Positions 1 to 8,611 of a DNA stretch of 64,000 bases are shown one piece after another. A model generated the notes under the pieces. It made no database searches, was not told the DNA's origin, and was given only the letters and a program-made list of their open reading frames with translations. A program made the translations under genes and the position numbers. Position 1 is the first letter of the stretch. Each line of letters starts with the position of its first letter. This DNA is from CAVZBW01 sp963778465 (GTDB lineage Bacteria > Actinomycetota > Acidimicrobiia > Acidimicrobiales > RAAP-2): contig CAVZUK010000003.1 in assembly GCA_963778465.1 (NCBI GenBank), positions 1,550,001-1,614,000 of the forward strand. The letters are read 5' to 3'.

Positions 1-1
1 C

Positions 2-628
2 GGAGGGCAGTATGCGATCCGGTGGCTGGCCATCGTGCTCGAGGTGGAGAGTCTGGTCGGGGAGATACGCAATTCGGCCGGACGCATCTCCGAACTGGTC
101 GGAGCGATGAAGGATTACAGCCACCTCGACAAGGCCCCGCTGGAGGAGATCGACATTCACGAGGGCCTGGAGAGCACCCTGTTGATCCTCGGCCACAAGC
201 TCAAGCAAGGTGTGACCGTCGTCCGCGACTACGACCGCACGCTACCCACGATCTGCGCCCGAGGCGGCGAACTCAACCAGGTCTGGACCAACATCATCCA
301 CAATGCCGTGGACGCAATGGGCGGCAAAGGGACGCTGACCATTCGTAGCGCCCGTGACCGCGATCGCGTACGGGTCTCGATCTGTGACACGGGCCCGGGG
401 ATCGCCCCCGAGCTTCGGCGTCGGATCTTCGAGCCGTTCTTCACGACGAAGGATGTCGGCCACGGCACCGGTCTTGGCCTCGATATCAGCCACCGAATCG
501 TCGTTGGTCGCCACCACGGAGATATCCGAGTCGAGTCCAAGCCGGGCGACACCTGTTTCCTGGTGTGGATTCCCATCGATCAGCCGGGCCCAGCAGGGAA
601 GGCAAAGGGTAGCTCGGGACCCGAGTAG
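2..628 (+). CDS. Sensor histidine kinase, C-terminal part (5' end outside window)
   Basis: The reading frame is open from the window edge, so only the last ~208 residues are present. They hold the HATPase_c domain: N box around NQVWTNIIHNAVDAM, G1 box DTGPGIAPE, F box FEPFFTTK and G2 box GTGLGLDIS. The phospho-accepting His lies upstream, outside the window. Such C-termini autophosphorylate the kinase and pass the phosphate to a response regulator. The ending resembles kinases that carry an N-terminal cyclic-nucleotide or other sensory domain, but the input domain cannot be seen. An internal GTG at 35 is an unlikely start because coding sequence continues before it. No partner regulator follows. 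Confidence 0.85.
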   Translation, partial: GGQYAIRWLAIVLEVESLVGEIRNSAGRISELVGAMKDYSHLDKAPLEEIDIHEGLESTLLILGHKLKQGVTVVRDYDRTLPTICARGGELNQVWTNIIHNAVDAMGGKGTLTIRSARDRDRVRVSICDTGPGIAPELRRRIFEPFFTTKDVGHGTGLGLDISHRIVVGRHHGDIRVESKPGDTCFLVWIPIDQPGPAGKAKGSSGPE

Positions 629-741
629 GGCCGTGACCGGCGCCATCCCGATACGACAAGGGTCCGCCTCTTTCGCAGCGCGGTTCATGGGGTGGCCAGA
701 TCCGCCCTGACCTATCAGGCTCCTCGTCCTGGCATCTGGAT

Positions 742-1209
742 TCACGACCCAGGCGTAGACCAAAGCCCATCCAACAGAGGCTCGAGCGCGCGGGAGACCA
801 ACTCGATCCGCGGTCCCGTCGCGCTCCGGTGGTACGTCCACAGGGCGTTCCCGTCCGGATCGACGCCCGAGGCCTCGTGCTCGAATCCGGCTGCCGCGAG
901 CTTCGTCGCATCGCCGGCGACGTCGTCGGACCAAAACCCGATGTGGTGCACCCCCGAGCCGACGGCCGGTTCCCAGACGGTGCCGGGCACGCGCTGGACA
1001 AGCTCCAGCCGCGGCGTGTTCACGGAGAAGACGAGCGAGAGCTCTACCTCAGACGATCCGGAGGGGAACCGAACTCGCGTCGTGGCACCCACTTCTGTGC
1101 CCCATACGTAGCCGAGCAACTCCGCCAACTCCTCTTTGGCGGCCGTGAGGTCGGGGACGACGATGCCGACGTGGTACTGGTCGCGAGCGTTCACGGAAGT
1201 CCCTTCCAA
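742..1209 (-). CDS. VOC (glyoxalase/bleomycin-resistance) superfamily protein
   Basis: The 155-residue protein has the single VOC-domain layout: YHVGIVVPDL at the N-terminus, HHIGFWSDD in the middle and IELVSR near the end. These are the usual positions of metal-binding His and Glu in vicinal-oxygen-chelate enzymes. The family includes lyases, epimerases and dioxygenases, and the substrate cannot be told. The start used is the ATG at 1209; an in-frame start a few codons downstream is possible. It lies 12 bp upstream of the broken zinc dehydrogenase on the same strand order, so the two may share a transcript. Confidence 0.75.
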   Translation of the reverse strand: MEGTSVNARDQYHVGIVVPDLTAAKEELAELLGYVWGTEVGATTRVRFPSGSSEVELSLVFSVNTPRLELVQRVPGTVWEPAVGSGVHHIGFWSDDVAGDATKLAAAGFEHEASGVDPDGNALWTYHRSATGPRIELVSRALEPLLDGLWSTPGS

Positions 1210-1221
1210 TGCCCAGATCGG

Positions 1222-2149
1222 CTACGGCTCGACAACGACGCGAATTGCCCCTCTTGACCGGTCCCGCGCCTGGCGAAACGCTTCCGGAGCATCCTCAATC
1301 GAGAATCGGTGGGTGATCATCATTTCCGGCAGCTCGGGGCGTGAGGCCAGTAGGTCGGCCGCCTCCGCGAACTCTCGCCGACCGGCATGTGCGGAGTAAC
1401 CCAGTGAGGCCTTCAATGCGACTTCCTTCCGGAATGCCTCCTGCATCGGCCACTTGATGTCGGCAAAATAGCCCAGGTGCACGATCGTTCCCCGCGGCCG
1501 GACGAGCTTCACGGCCATGTCAATGCCACTCTGGCTGCCGGCCGTCTCGATGACCACGTCGTAACCACTGTTCGGAACCTCCGCCCCGAGTTGCTCCCGA
1601 GCCTCGTGTTGATGTCGATGACGCGCCAGGACGGCCACTTCCGGCGCGCCGAGCGATTGTGAGGACGCGGCAGCCAAAAGGCCGATTGCCCCGGCGCCCA
1701 CGATCGCCACGCGTGTGTGGGGACCGACGTCGCCGAGATGACAGGCGTGCAGGGCCACCGAGGCAGGTTCGACCAGGGGCGCGTCGTTCACCTTGAGCCC
1801 GCGCGGCAGCTCGACCAGCGCATGCCTTGGCGCCCGGTACCATTCGCACATTCCTCCGGGGTCGGTGATACCCAGTCCCTGTACGCCGCGCTCGGCAATG
1901 GTTGTAGTTGCCTTGTTCGCACTCGGGACAGGCGGCGCAGCCGAAGATCGCTTCGACCGCCACGGCCGTCCCGTCGGAAAGGACTCCGGCGAATTCGTGA
2001 CCCGCTATCTGGGTACTGCCCCAGTTCAGGTAATTGAGGTCGGACGCACAGATGCCCACACCGGCGATTCGGACCAGTTGGCCCGCTCCGTCCGGTTCGT
2101 CGATGTCGACAACCTCTACGGTCGGCGGCGAATTTCGGACCGCTCGCAT
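1222..2149 (-). pseudogene. Zinc-binding alcohol dehydrogenase-like gene, frameshifted
   Basis: The N-terminal half (from ATG 2149) reads MRAVRNSPP…, with catalytic-zinc motifs GICASDLN and GHEFAG and a structural-zinc cysteine cluster GCAACPECEQGNYNHC. Reading then moves to another frame, which continues ERGVQGLGITDPGGMCEWYRAP and on through a Rossmann motif VAIVGAGAIGLLAA to a normal C-terminus ending VVVEP. The join is at about 1894, where one base is extra or two are missing after the last Cys codon. Both halves are intact medium-chain dehydrogenase sequence, so this is either a recent frameshift or a sequencing error. The summed length (~309 residues) is slightly short for the family. 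Confidence 0.75.
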
Positions 2150-2446
2150 CGATCCACCCCTCAGCGGCGCTCGGCACCTTTCGTCCGACAGGAAGCCCCT
2201 TCCTGGGAACCTCCGCCTGGGCCCACCATAGGTCACCTCACTTGTTCGAGCCTCGAGGTGATGTGTCGCCTCCAGGGAGGACCTCGGTGGGGCGACGTAG
2301 GCGACCGGGCGATCAGGACGTACCTGCCAAGGATCCGAATGAAGCTGCTGAGCGCTTCGTCGCCGAGGCGCAGGTAGCGCACGGCGAGGACGGTTGAGTT
2401 GAGCCCGGTCAGGCATTGACGAGGGTGGCGGCGATCCCTCCGATCG
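2150..2446. other. Gap between dehydrogenase remnant and vanS
   Basis: About 300 bases with no convincing gene. The minus strand contains a short open stretch (GLNSTVLAVRYLRLGDEAL) with amphipathic character, but no recognisable start or domain. It could be the tail of a decayed gene. No clear terminator hairpin was identified. Confidence 0.3.
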
Positions 2447-3559
2447 TCATCTCTCCGTGTGCGCGGGGGCGGCGGGTAATTGCACCCTGACGCGGAGCCC
2501 GCCGGCACCCCGGGGAGTGAGCGTGAGGGTTCCGTCGTGTGCTCGGGTGATGCGTTTCACGATGGCGAGGCCGAGGCCGACGCCTGCATGGTCGGTGTGT
2601 AGCCGTTCGGTGCCGCGCTGAAATGGCTCGACCAGGGTGGAGACCAACTGTGGGGTGAGCTGCTCGCCCGTGTTCTCGACGGTGAGCACTGCACTCTTGG
2701 AGTCAACGCTCGTCGTCACCCACACGGTGCCCTGCTCGGGCAGATTGTGGACGATGGCGTTGTGCACGAGGTTCGTCGTCAACTGTATGAGGAGCGCCTC
2801 TGAGCCCATGGTGGGGGTCGCGTCGCCGGAGGTTTCTATGGTGACACCGTGCTTCTCGGCGAGGGGGAGGAGCGTCTCCGTGGCCCCTTCCGCGACGAGG
2901 GACAGGTCGACGTGCTCCCTGGTGAAGGAGCGCTGGTCGGCCCTGCTGAGCAGGAGCAAGGCCTCGGTGAGGTCAATTGCCCGGGCGTTGACGGCGCGAA
3001 GGCGTTCGTCGAGGTCGCTGCTGTCGCGGTCCGGATCGTTGCGGGCCACGTCGAGAAGCGTCTGCGTGATCGCGAGAGGAGTGCGCAGTTCGTGCGAGGC
3101 ATTGGCAGCGAATCGCTGCTGCTCGGCGATTTGTGATTCGAGCCGGATGAGCATGGTGTCGAAGGCGTCGGCGAGCTCGCGGAACTCGTCGCTGCGGCCC
3201 GGCAGCCGGATTCGGTGGGAGAGTGAGCCGGATGCAGCCGTGCGGGTCGCATCGGTGATGCGAGTAAGGGGGGCGAGCATCCGGCCGGCGAGGAGCCACC
3301 CTCCAAGCAGGCCGAACACCAACAGGAACGCCCCCAAGATGGCCGCGGCGGGAGCGAAATCGCGCAGGAGGGTGCCACGGCCGGGCGAGACGAGGACGTG
3401 GGTGTTGTGGACGATGACGGTCTCACCTCTGGGCACGTATCGCAGGAGGAACACCCAGACTGCACCGAGCAGTAAGGCGCCGGCGAGCGTGACGAAGCCG
3501 GCGTAACTGAGAGTGAGTTTGAGGCGGACGCTCAAACCAGGGGATCTACCCACGGTCAC
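2447..3559 (-). CDS. vanS: VanS-type membrane sensor histidine kinase
   Basis: The 370-residue sensor has the actinobacterial VanS form: VRLKLTLSYAGF entering the first transmembrane helix (about 15-40), a very short outside loop, a second helix (about 68-92), HAMP, then the phospho-acceptor His156 in NASHELRTPLA and HATPase boxes NLVHNAIVHN and GVGLGLAIVKR. From memory it is strikingly close to the Streptomyces coelicolor VanS sequence. It senses glycopeptide antibiotic and phosphorylates VanR. The GTG at 3559 is chosen because it overlaps the vanR stop by 14 bases and gives the family N-terminus; longer in-frame upstream sequence lies inside vanR and looks non-native. Confidence 0.93.
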   Translation of the reverse strand: MTVGRSPGLSVRLKLTLSYAGFVTLAGALLLGAVWVFLLRYVPRGETVIVHNTHVLVSPGRGTLLRDFAPAAAILGAFLLVFGLLGGWLLAGRMLAPLTRITDATRTAASGSLSHRIRLPGRSDEFRELADAFDTMLIRLESQIAEQQRFAANASHELRTPLAITQTLLDVARNDPDRDSSDLDERLRAVNARAIDLTEALLLLSRADQRSFTREHVDLSLVAEGATETLLPLAEKHGVTIETSGDATPTMGSEALLIQLTTNLVHNAIVHNLPEQGTVWVTTSVDSKSAVLTVENTGEQLTPQLVSTLVEPFQRGTERLHTDHAGVGLGLAIVKRITRAHDGTLTLTPRGAGGLRVRVQLPAAPAHTER

Positions 3560-4244
3560 CCTCCTCACGGTCGGCGTCTGGTCGAGTGCTGATGATGCGG
3601 TACCCGGCGCCGGCCACGGTGGCGATGATCTGGGGCTCGCCGAGGCGCTTGCGCAGGGCCGACACGGTGATGCGCACGGCGTTGGTGAACGGGTCGGCGT
3701 TCTCGTCCCACGCCCGTTCCAGCAGGTCCTCGGCGCTGACGACACCGCCGTCGGCGGCGACGAGAACCTCGAGCACGGCGAACTGCTTGCGGGTGAGGGC
3801 AACGTAGCGCCCGTCGCGGTAGACCTCGCGGCGGAACGGATCCAGACGCAGGCCCGCGATCTCCCGCACGGGCGGCCTGTGGTGGGCGCGCCGGCGGTCG
3901 AGCGCTCTCAGACGAAGCACGAGCTCTCGGAGCTCGAACGGCTTTGTGAGGTAGTCGTCGGCGCCAAGCTCGAACCCGGAGGCCTTGTCGTCAATCCGGT
4001 CGGCAGCGGTGAGCATGAGGATCGGCATGCCGCTACCGGAAGCGACGATGCGTTGGGCGATCTCGTCGCCCGATGGTCTGGGGATGTCGCGATCGAGAAT
4101 GGCGATGTCGTAGGCGTTGCCGCTCAACAGTTCCAAAGCGGTGTGACCGTCGCCGGCGATGTCGGCGGCGATGGCTTCCAGGCGAAGGCCATCGCGGATG
4201 GCTTCTGCCATGTAGGGCTCGTCCTCGACGATCAACACACGCAT
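3546..4244 (-). CDS. vanR: VanR-type OmpR/PhoB response regulator
   Basis: The 232-residue regulator starts MRVLIVEDEPYMAEAIRDGL, with phospho-acceptor Asp51 (AILDRDIP), Lys101 in LTKPFEL and a C-terminal winged helix (NAVRITVSALRKRL). It matches the actinobacterial VanR family closely. Phosphorylated VanR activates vanHAX. The ATG at 4244 is chosen over upstream in-frame codons because residue 1 is then the start of the receiver domain. It is the first gene of the vanRS unit, divergent from vanH, with a candidate binding site just upstream at 4268-4286. Confidence 0.94.
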   Translation of the reverse strand: MRVLIVEDEPYMAEAIRDGLRLEAIAADIAGDGHTALELLSGNAYDIAILDRDIPRPSGDEIAQRIVASGSGMPILMLTAADRIDDKASGFELGADDYLTKPFELRELVLRLRALDRRRAHHRPPVREIAGLRLDPFRREVYRDGRYVALTRKQFAVLEVLVAADGGVVSAEDLLERAWDENADPFTNAVRITVSALRKRLGEPQIIATVAGAGYRIISTRPDADREEGDRG

Positions 4245-4267
4245 CCTCGCGATGCTAGGAGCCCGGC

Positions 4268-4286
4268 GCATATCGTCGGCATATCG
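4268..4286. promoter_or_regulatory. Direct repeat in the vanR-vanH divergent region (candidate VanR site)
   Basis: GCATATCG occurs at 4268-4275 and again at 4279-4286, exactly 11 bases apart. One-turn-spaced direct repeats are the usual architecture for OmpR/PhoB-family regulators, which VanR is. The site lies 24 bases upstream of vanR and about 170 upstream of vanH, so it is better placed for autoregulation; its use at the vanH promoter is inference. Confidence 0.45.
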
Positions 4287-4400
4287 AAAAACACCTACGT
4301 CCTGGCAACACCAGTCTGGTTTCACTGGAGGCGTGGCCTACAGCAAGTCAGCGCGAACGGTAGTCCGCTGCCCCCGATCGCCGGCGTCCTCGTCATCGTG

Positions 4401-4414
4401 GGTCGGAACCGACC
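4401..4414. promoter_or_regulatory. Perfect 6-2-6 palindrome upstream of vanH
   Basis: GGTCGGAACCGACC is a perfect inverted repeat 42 bases before the vanH start. It could be an operator half-site pair or a short hairpin in the leader. No function is established. Confidence 0.3.
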
Positions 4415-4455
4415 ACCAGGGTGCACTTGACGGAGCAGATCACTCCATCCCAGGG

Positions 4456-5409
4456 ATGCGCGTCACCATTTACGGGTGCGAAGAGGACGAGGCCCTCCTG
4501 TTCCGAGAGGTGGCGCCGCGCTTTGGCGTAAAGGCGACCATCACCGATGCAGCGATATGCGAATCCAATATTGAACTGGCACGCGGGAATCGATGCATCA
4601 GCGTGGGGCACAAGACCCCAGTCTCAGATGCCATCCTGACCGCGCTTCGCCAAGCTGGCGTGACGTACATCTCCACGAGAAGTGTTGGATACAACCACAT
4701 CAATGTGGAGTACGCGGAGAGTCTTGGCATCTCCGTCGGAAATGTCACGTATTCAGCCGACAGCGTGGCCGACTACACCCTGATGTTGATGTTGACGTTG
4801 GTGCGGAACGCCAGATCGATCATCAGTCGTGCCGACATTCACGATTACCGATTGCCTGATCGACGCGGAAAAGAACTACGCGATCTGAAGGTCGGGATCA
4901 TCGGAACCGGTCGTATTGGCGCAGCGGTCATCGGCCGGCTGCGGGGCTTTGGCTGCCGAATCTTGGCGAGCGATCCTCGGCCCAAGATCTCCGCCGACCA
5001 CCTCTCAATCGATGAGCTGTTACGTCAGAGCGATCTCGTCACGCTCCATGCGTCGCTGAACCCGGGTACGCACCATCTTCTCAACCGTGAACGTATCGAC
5101 CACATGAAGCCGGGGGCGTTCGTCGTCAACACGGGGCGCGGCTCTCTCCTTGATACCGAGGCCCTTCTCCGAGCCCTGGAGAGCGACCGACTCGGTGGCG
5201 CGGCGCTGGACGTCCTCGAAGGAGAAGAAGGAGTGTTCTACGCCGACTGCAGAGCTAAACCCATCCAAAGCGAATGGTTGCTGCGGTTGCACAAGTTGCC
5301 GAATGTGATCATTACACCGCATACCGCCTACCACACCGATCACGCTCTACGAGATGTGGTCGAGAACTCCATCATCAATTGCCTGAAGTTCGAGGACAGG
5401 GGGGCATGA
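4456..5409 (+). CDS. vanH: VanH D-lactate dehydrogenase
   Basis: The 317-residue enzyme reduces pyruvate to D-lactate with NAD(P)H, supplying the D-Lac used by VanA. Visible signatures are the dinucleotide fold GIIGTGRIGAAVIG, the active-site Arg region NTGRGSLLDTEALL, the Glu region LEGEEGVFYADC and the catalytic His in ITPHTAYHTDHALRD. The LEGEEGVFYADC…PNVIITPHTAYHT segment is specific to VanH rather than general D-hydroxyacid dehydrogenases. The ATG at 4456 gives the family N-terminus MRVTIYGCEED. Its stop overlaps the vanA start (ATGA), so the two are translationally coupled. Confidence 0.95.
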   Translation: MRVTIYGCEEDEALLFREVAPRFGVKATITDAAICESNIELARGNRCISVGHKTPVSDAILTALRQAGVTYISTRSVGYNHINVEYAESLGISVGNVTYSADSVADYTLMLMLTLVRNARSIISRADIHDYRLPDRRGKELRDLKVGIIGTGRIGAAVIGRLRGFGCRILASDPRPKISADHLSIDELLRQSDLVTLHASLNPGTHHLLNRERIDHMKPGAFVVNTGRGSLLDTEALLRALESDRLGGAALDVLEGEEGVFYADCRAKPIQSEWLLRLHKLPNVIITPHTAYHTDHALRDVVENSIINCLKFEDRGA

Positions 5410-6458
5410 GCGGAATGATCGGCAGGCGGCGCTTGAAGGTCGCCGTCGTATTCGGCGGATGCTCCGAAGAGCATCTCGTCTCCGTGAAGTCGGCGCGAGA
5501 GGTCGCGAGCAACCTCGACCTCGAGAAGTACGAACCGTTCTACGTCGGGATCACCGAGAGCGGTGTCTGGAAGCTCTGCGACGGCCCTGACGCAGATTGG
5601 GAAGCCGGTAGTAGCCGTCCAGCTGTGCTGTCGCCGGACCGAGGCGTCCACGGACTGCTTGCTCTGGCGCAGGGACGCTACGAGACGATCCGTTTGGACG
5701 TGGTGGTGCCCGTTCTGCATGGCAGGTTTGGGGAGGACGGCGCGATCCAGGGTTTGCTCGAGCTCTCCGGCATCCCCTACGTCGGGTGCGATGTCCAGAG
5801 TTCCGTACTGTGCATGGACAAGTCCCTTGCATTCCTTGTCGCCAGGAGCGCGGGCATCGCCACGCCCAACTATTGGACTATCACGGGGAACGAGGCGATT
5901 GTTGCCGACTCCTTTCCCTATCCAGTCTTCGTAAAGCCGGCCCGTTCGGGTTCATCCTTCGGCGTCAGCAAGGTGACGCGAGAAGAAGAGCTGCCGAGCG
6001 CCCTGGAAGTGGCGAGACGGTACGACTCGAAGGTCCTGATCGAAGAGGCGGTCGTCGGCAGCGAAGTCGGATGTGCCGTGTTGGGGAGCGCCACGGACTT
6101 GGTTGCCGGCGAGGTAGATCGTGTTGCTCTTTCCCACGGGTTCTTCAGAATCCATCAGGAGAGCGAGCCCGAATGCGGTTCCGAGAACGCGACGTTCATC
6201 GTGCCGGCCGACATCTCGGCGGAGGCGCGCTTGCTCGTGCAGGAGACCGCAAGAGCTCTCTATCGCGCCATGGGGTGCCGGGGGCTGGCGCGGGTGGACC
6301 TGTTCGTGAAGGCAGACGGTTCCGTCGTCCTCAACGAGGTCAACACGTTGCCCGGCCTGACCTCCTACAGCCGCTACCCGAGAATGATGTCCGCCGCCGG
6401 GTTGTCGCTAGTCGAGGTGATCGACCGGGCCGTGTCGCTGGCCTTGAGCAGAACATGA
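5406..6458 (+). CDS. vanA: VanA-type D-alanine-D-lactate ligase
   Basis: The 350-residue ATP-grasp ligase joins D-Ala to D-Lac, producing the depsipeptide that vancomycin binds poorly. It has the VanA-specific omega-loop HGFFRIHQESEPECGSENA; His250 corresponds to VanA His244, which favours D-Lac over D-Ala. Other motifs are VAVVFGGCSEEHLVSVKSA at the N-terminus, LHGRFGEDGAIQGLLE, and the ATP/Mg segment CRGLARVDLFV…NEVNTLPGLTSYSRYPRMM. The start ATG at 5406 overlaps vanH; an ATG three codons on is an alternative. Its stop overlaps vanX by ATGA. Confidence 0.96.
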   Translation: MSGMIGRRRLKVAVVFGGCSEEHLVSVKSAREVASNLDLEKYEPFYVGITESGVWKLCDGPDADWEAGSSRPAVLSPDRGVHGLLALAQGRYETIRLDVVVPVLHGRFGEDGAIQGLLELSGIPYVGCDVQSSVLCMDKSLAFLVARSAGIATPNYWTITGNEAIVADSFPYPVFVKPARSGSSFGVSKVTREEELPSALEVARRYDSKVLIEEAVVGSEVGCAVLGSATDLVAGEVDRVALSHGFFRIHQESEPECGSENATFIVPADISAEARLLVQETARALYRAMGCRGLARVDLFVKADGSVVLNEVNTLPGLTSYSRYPRMMSAAGLSLVEVIDRAVSLALSRT

Positions 6459-7069
6459 CGATGCACGACGACTTTGTGTTCGTCGACGAGGTCGTACCCG
6501 GAATCCGTTGGGATGCCCGGTACGCCACCTGGGACAACTTCACCGGCAAGCGGGTGGACGGTTACGTAGCGAATCGCATCGTCGGTTCGCGGGCGTTGTG
6601 CTCGGCCCTGCAAGCGGCGCGAGACCGCGCCGGATCCTTGGGCTTCGGCCTGCTTCTCTGGGATGCGTACCGCCCGCAACGCGCCGTCGAGTGTTTTCTT
6701 CGCTGGTCGCAACAGCCTGAGGATGGCCGGACGAAGCGCCGGCACTACCCGAACATCGACCGATCCGAGATCATTGCGCAGGGATACGTCGCGGCGAAGT
6801 CGGGCCACAGTCGAGGCAGTGCCATCGACCTGACGCTGTTTGATCTTGCTACCGGGACGCTGGTCCCGATGGGGGGCGACCACGATCTGATGGACCCGCT
6901 CTCACACCATGGAGCAGAAGGAATCACGCTGGTCGAACGAAGGAACCGCCGGTTGCTCTGCTCGATCATGGTGGCCAGCGGTTTTCGGTCCTTCGAGCGT
7001 GAGTGGTGGCATTACTCACTGGTGGATGAGCCGTATCCACACACCTATTTCGATTTTCCCGTCACGTAG
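6455..7069 (+). CDS. vanX: VanX D-Ala-D-Ala dipeptidase
   Basis: The 204-residue zinc peptidase hydrolyses residual D-Ala-D-Ala so that only D-Ala-D-Lac precursors are made. Zinc ligands are present: His118 and Asp125 in SGHSRGSAID and His186 in EWWH, with catalytic Glu183 and the substrate Arg73 in YRPQRA. All sit exactly two residues later than in enterococcal VanX (116, 123, 184, 181, 71). The ATG at 6455 overlaps the vanA stop. No signal peptide is visible, as expected for the cytoplasmic enzyme. Confidence 0.96.
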   Translation: MTMHDDFVFVDEVVPGIRWDARYATWDNFTGKRVDGYVANRIVGSRALCSALQAARDRAGSLGFGLLLWDAYRPQRAVECFLRWSQQPEDGRTKRRHYPNIDRSEIIAQGYVAAKSGHSRGSAIDLTLFDLATGTLVPMGGDHDLMDPLSHHGAEGITLVERRNRRLLCSIMVASGFRSFEREWWHYSLVDEPYPHTYFDFPVT

Positions 7070-7195
7070 TCGGGTTCTTCGGAGAACTTGGGAAGAGGGA
7101 CTCGAGCGTGATCACCTTGCACTCCAACCGGTCCCGGACCGTCAACGACCCTGGGTCCACGACGTTCGGTCGGGCTTCGCCTCTCAGGAGGTCGC

Positions 7196-8611
7196 GTGCG
7201 CTTCTCGACCGCTGAGCTGGCAGCCCATCTCAGCGGTGAGCTGGTCGGACCCAATGTCCGCATCGAGGGGGCGAGCATCGACTCGAGGACGATCCGGGCG
7301 GGCCAGCTCTACGTTCCGATCGTGGCCGAGCGTGACGGCCACGCCTTCATCCGGGCAGCGCTCAGGGCAGGCGCGCCGGCCTACCTCACCGAGCAGGAGC
7401 CGCTGGGCGGGGCGGCCATCCGTGTCCGCGACACCGCTGCCGCACTGCTGAGCCTCGGAGCGTTTGCCCGAGGTCGGGTCGGCGGCGCCATCGGCGTCAC
7501 CGGGTCGGTGGGCAAGACCACCACCAAGGATCTCTTGGCCGGCTGTCTGGCGTCGACGTATTGCAGTGCCGCGAGCGAGCGCTCCTTCAACAACGAGCTG
7601 GGCCTCCCGCTTACGTTGCTCAACGCGCCGGACGCTGCACGGTGGGTGGTCCTCGAGATGGGGGCCCGGGGCCCTGGGCAGATCGAGCGGCTGGCCGAGG
7701 TCGGACGCCCCGACGTCGGCATTGTGACCAGGGTCGCGAAGGCACACGTGGAGTACTTCGGCGACCTCGACGGCGTGGCTCGCGCGAAGAGCGAGCTCGT
7801 GGCCGCCTTGCCGGCGTCGGGTCTCGCGGTCTTGAACTTCGACGATCGCCGGGTCCGAAAAATGGCGTCGCTCAGCGCGTGCCCCGTGCTGGGGTATGCA
7901 GTGGGTTCCCACGCCGACGTGCGCGCCGACGGTGTGATGCTCGACCACGACCTGCGTGCACGTTTCCTCCTGTCGTCGCCGTGGGGACAGACCGAGGTCC
8001 GGCTGGCTTTGCGTGGCGTGCAGCAGGTCCCCAACGCCCTGGCCGCGGCAGCCGCCGCGCTGTGGTGTGGGATTCCCATCGAGTCGGTGGCCGCGGCACT
8101 GGCGGTGAACCAGGGCCCGCCGTTGCGAATGGAGGTCCGTCACCTGCCCGGCGGCCCCGTCCTGGTCGTCGACTGCTACAACGCGAACCCCGCGTCGGCC
8201 GAGGCGGCCGTGCGGGCGCTGGCCGCGTTGCCGGGCGACCGCAAGCTGGCCCTCCTCGGGCTGATGGCCGAGCTGGGACACCAGAGCGAGTCCGAGCATC
8301 GCCGGATCACTCTCGTGGCGGAGGAGCTCGGGATCGACGTGGTGGGATACGAGACCGGGCTCTATGGGGAGGATCTCGTGAGGGGTGTCGACGAGGCGGT
8401 CGCGTTGTTGCGTGCCCTGGGCCCGGGTGACGCAGCACTTGTCAAGGGCAGCCGCGTGGCGCGACTGGAAGACGTGGTGCGCGCCTACGGGGAGGCCGTG
8501 GGCGCATCATCATCTGCCGCCGCTGCCGGCGGCGGCGTGGCAAGCAGGCCGGAGACTGTTCCGAACTCGCCCTCGCGAGCTGGTCGCGGTAATGGTCGAA
8601 AAGCAGGTTGA
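7196..8611 (+). CDS. murF: MurF-type UDP-MurNAc-tripeptide:dipeptide ligase, second copy linked to van genes
   Basis: The 471-residue Mur ligase adds the terminal dipeptide (or depsipeptide) to UDP-MurNAc-tripeptide. It shows the P-loop VTGSVGKTTTK at about 101-111, the central-domain motif SFNNELGLPLTLL and the C-terminal DCYNANPAS motif. The GTG at 7196 follows an AGGAG site. A van-linked MurF is known from some glycopeptide producers and resistant actinomycetes and is thought to handle D-Ala-D-Lac better than the housekeeping enzyme; that role is inferred here. The C-terminal ~40 residues (SSSAAAAGGG…) are an unusual low-complexity tail. It lies 126 bases after vanX and is probably part of the operon. 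Confidence 0.92.
   Translation: MRFSTAELAAHLSGELVGPNVRIEGASIDSRTIRAGQLYVPIVAERDGHAFIRAALRAGAPAYLTEQEPLGGAAIRVRDTAAALLSLGAFARGRVGGAIGVTGSVGKTTTKDLLAGCLASTYCSAASERSFNNELGLPLTLLNAPDAARWVVLEMGARGPGQIERLAEVGRPDVGIVTRVAKAHVEYFGDLDGVARAKSELVAALPASGLAVLNFDDRRVRKMASLSACPVLGYAVGSHADVRADGVMLDHDLRARFLLSSPWGQTEVRLALRGVQQVPNALAAAAAALWCGIPIESVAAALAVNQGPPLRMEVRHLPGGPVLVVDCYNANPASAEAAVRALAALPGDRKLALLGLMAELGHQSESEHRRITLVAEELGIDVVGYETGLYGEDLVRGVDEAVALLRALGPGDAALVKGSRVARLEDVVRAYGEAVGASSSAAAAGGGVASRPETVPNSPSRAGRGNGRKAG

Noticed and set aside
7184..8299. 371-codon minus-strand frame opposite murF
   Set aside because: Low-complexity Gln/Arg/Gly composition; murF on the other strand has all catalytic motifs.
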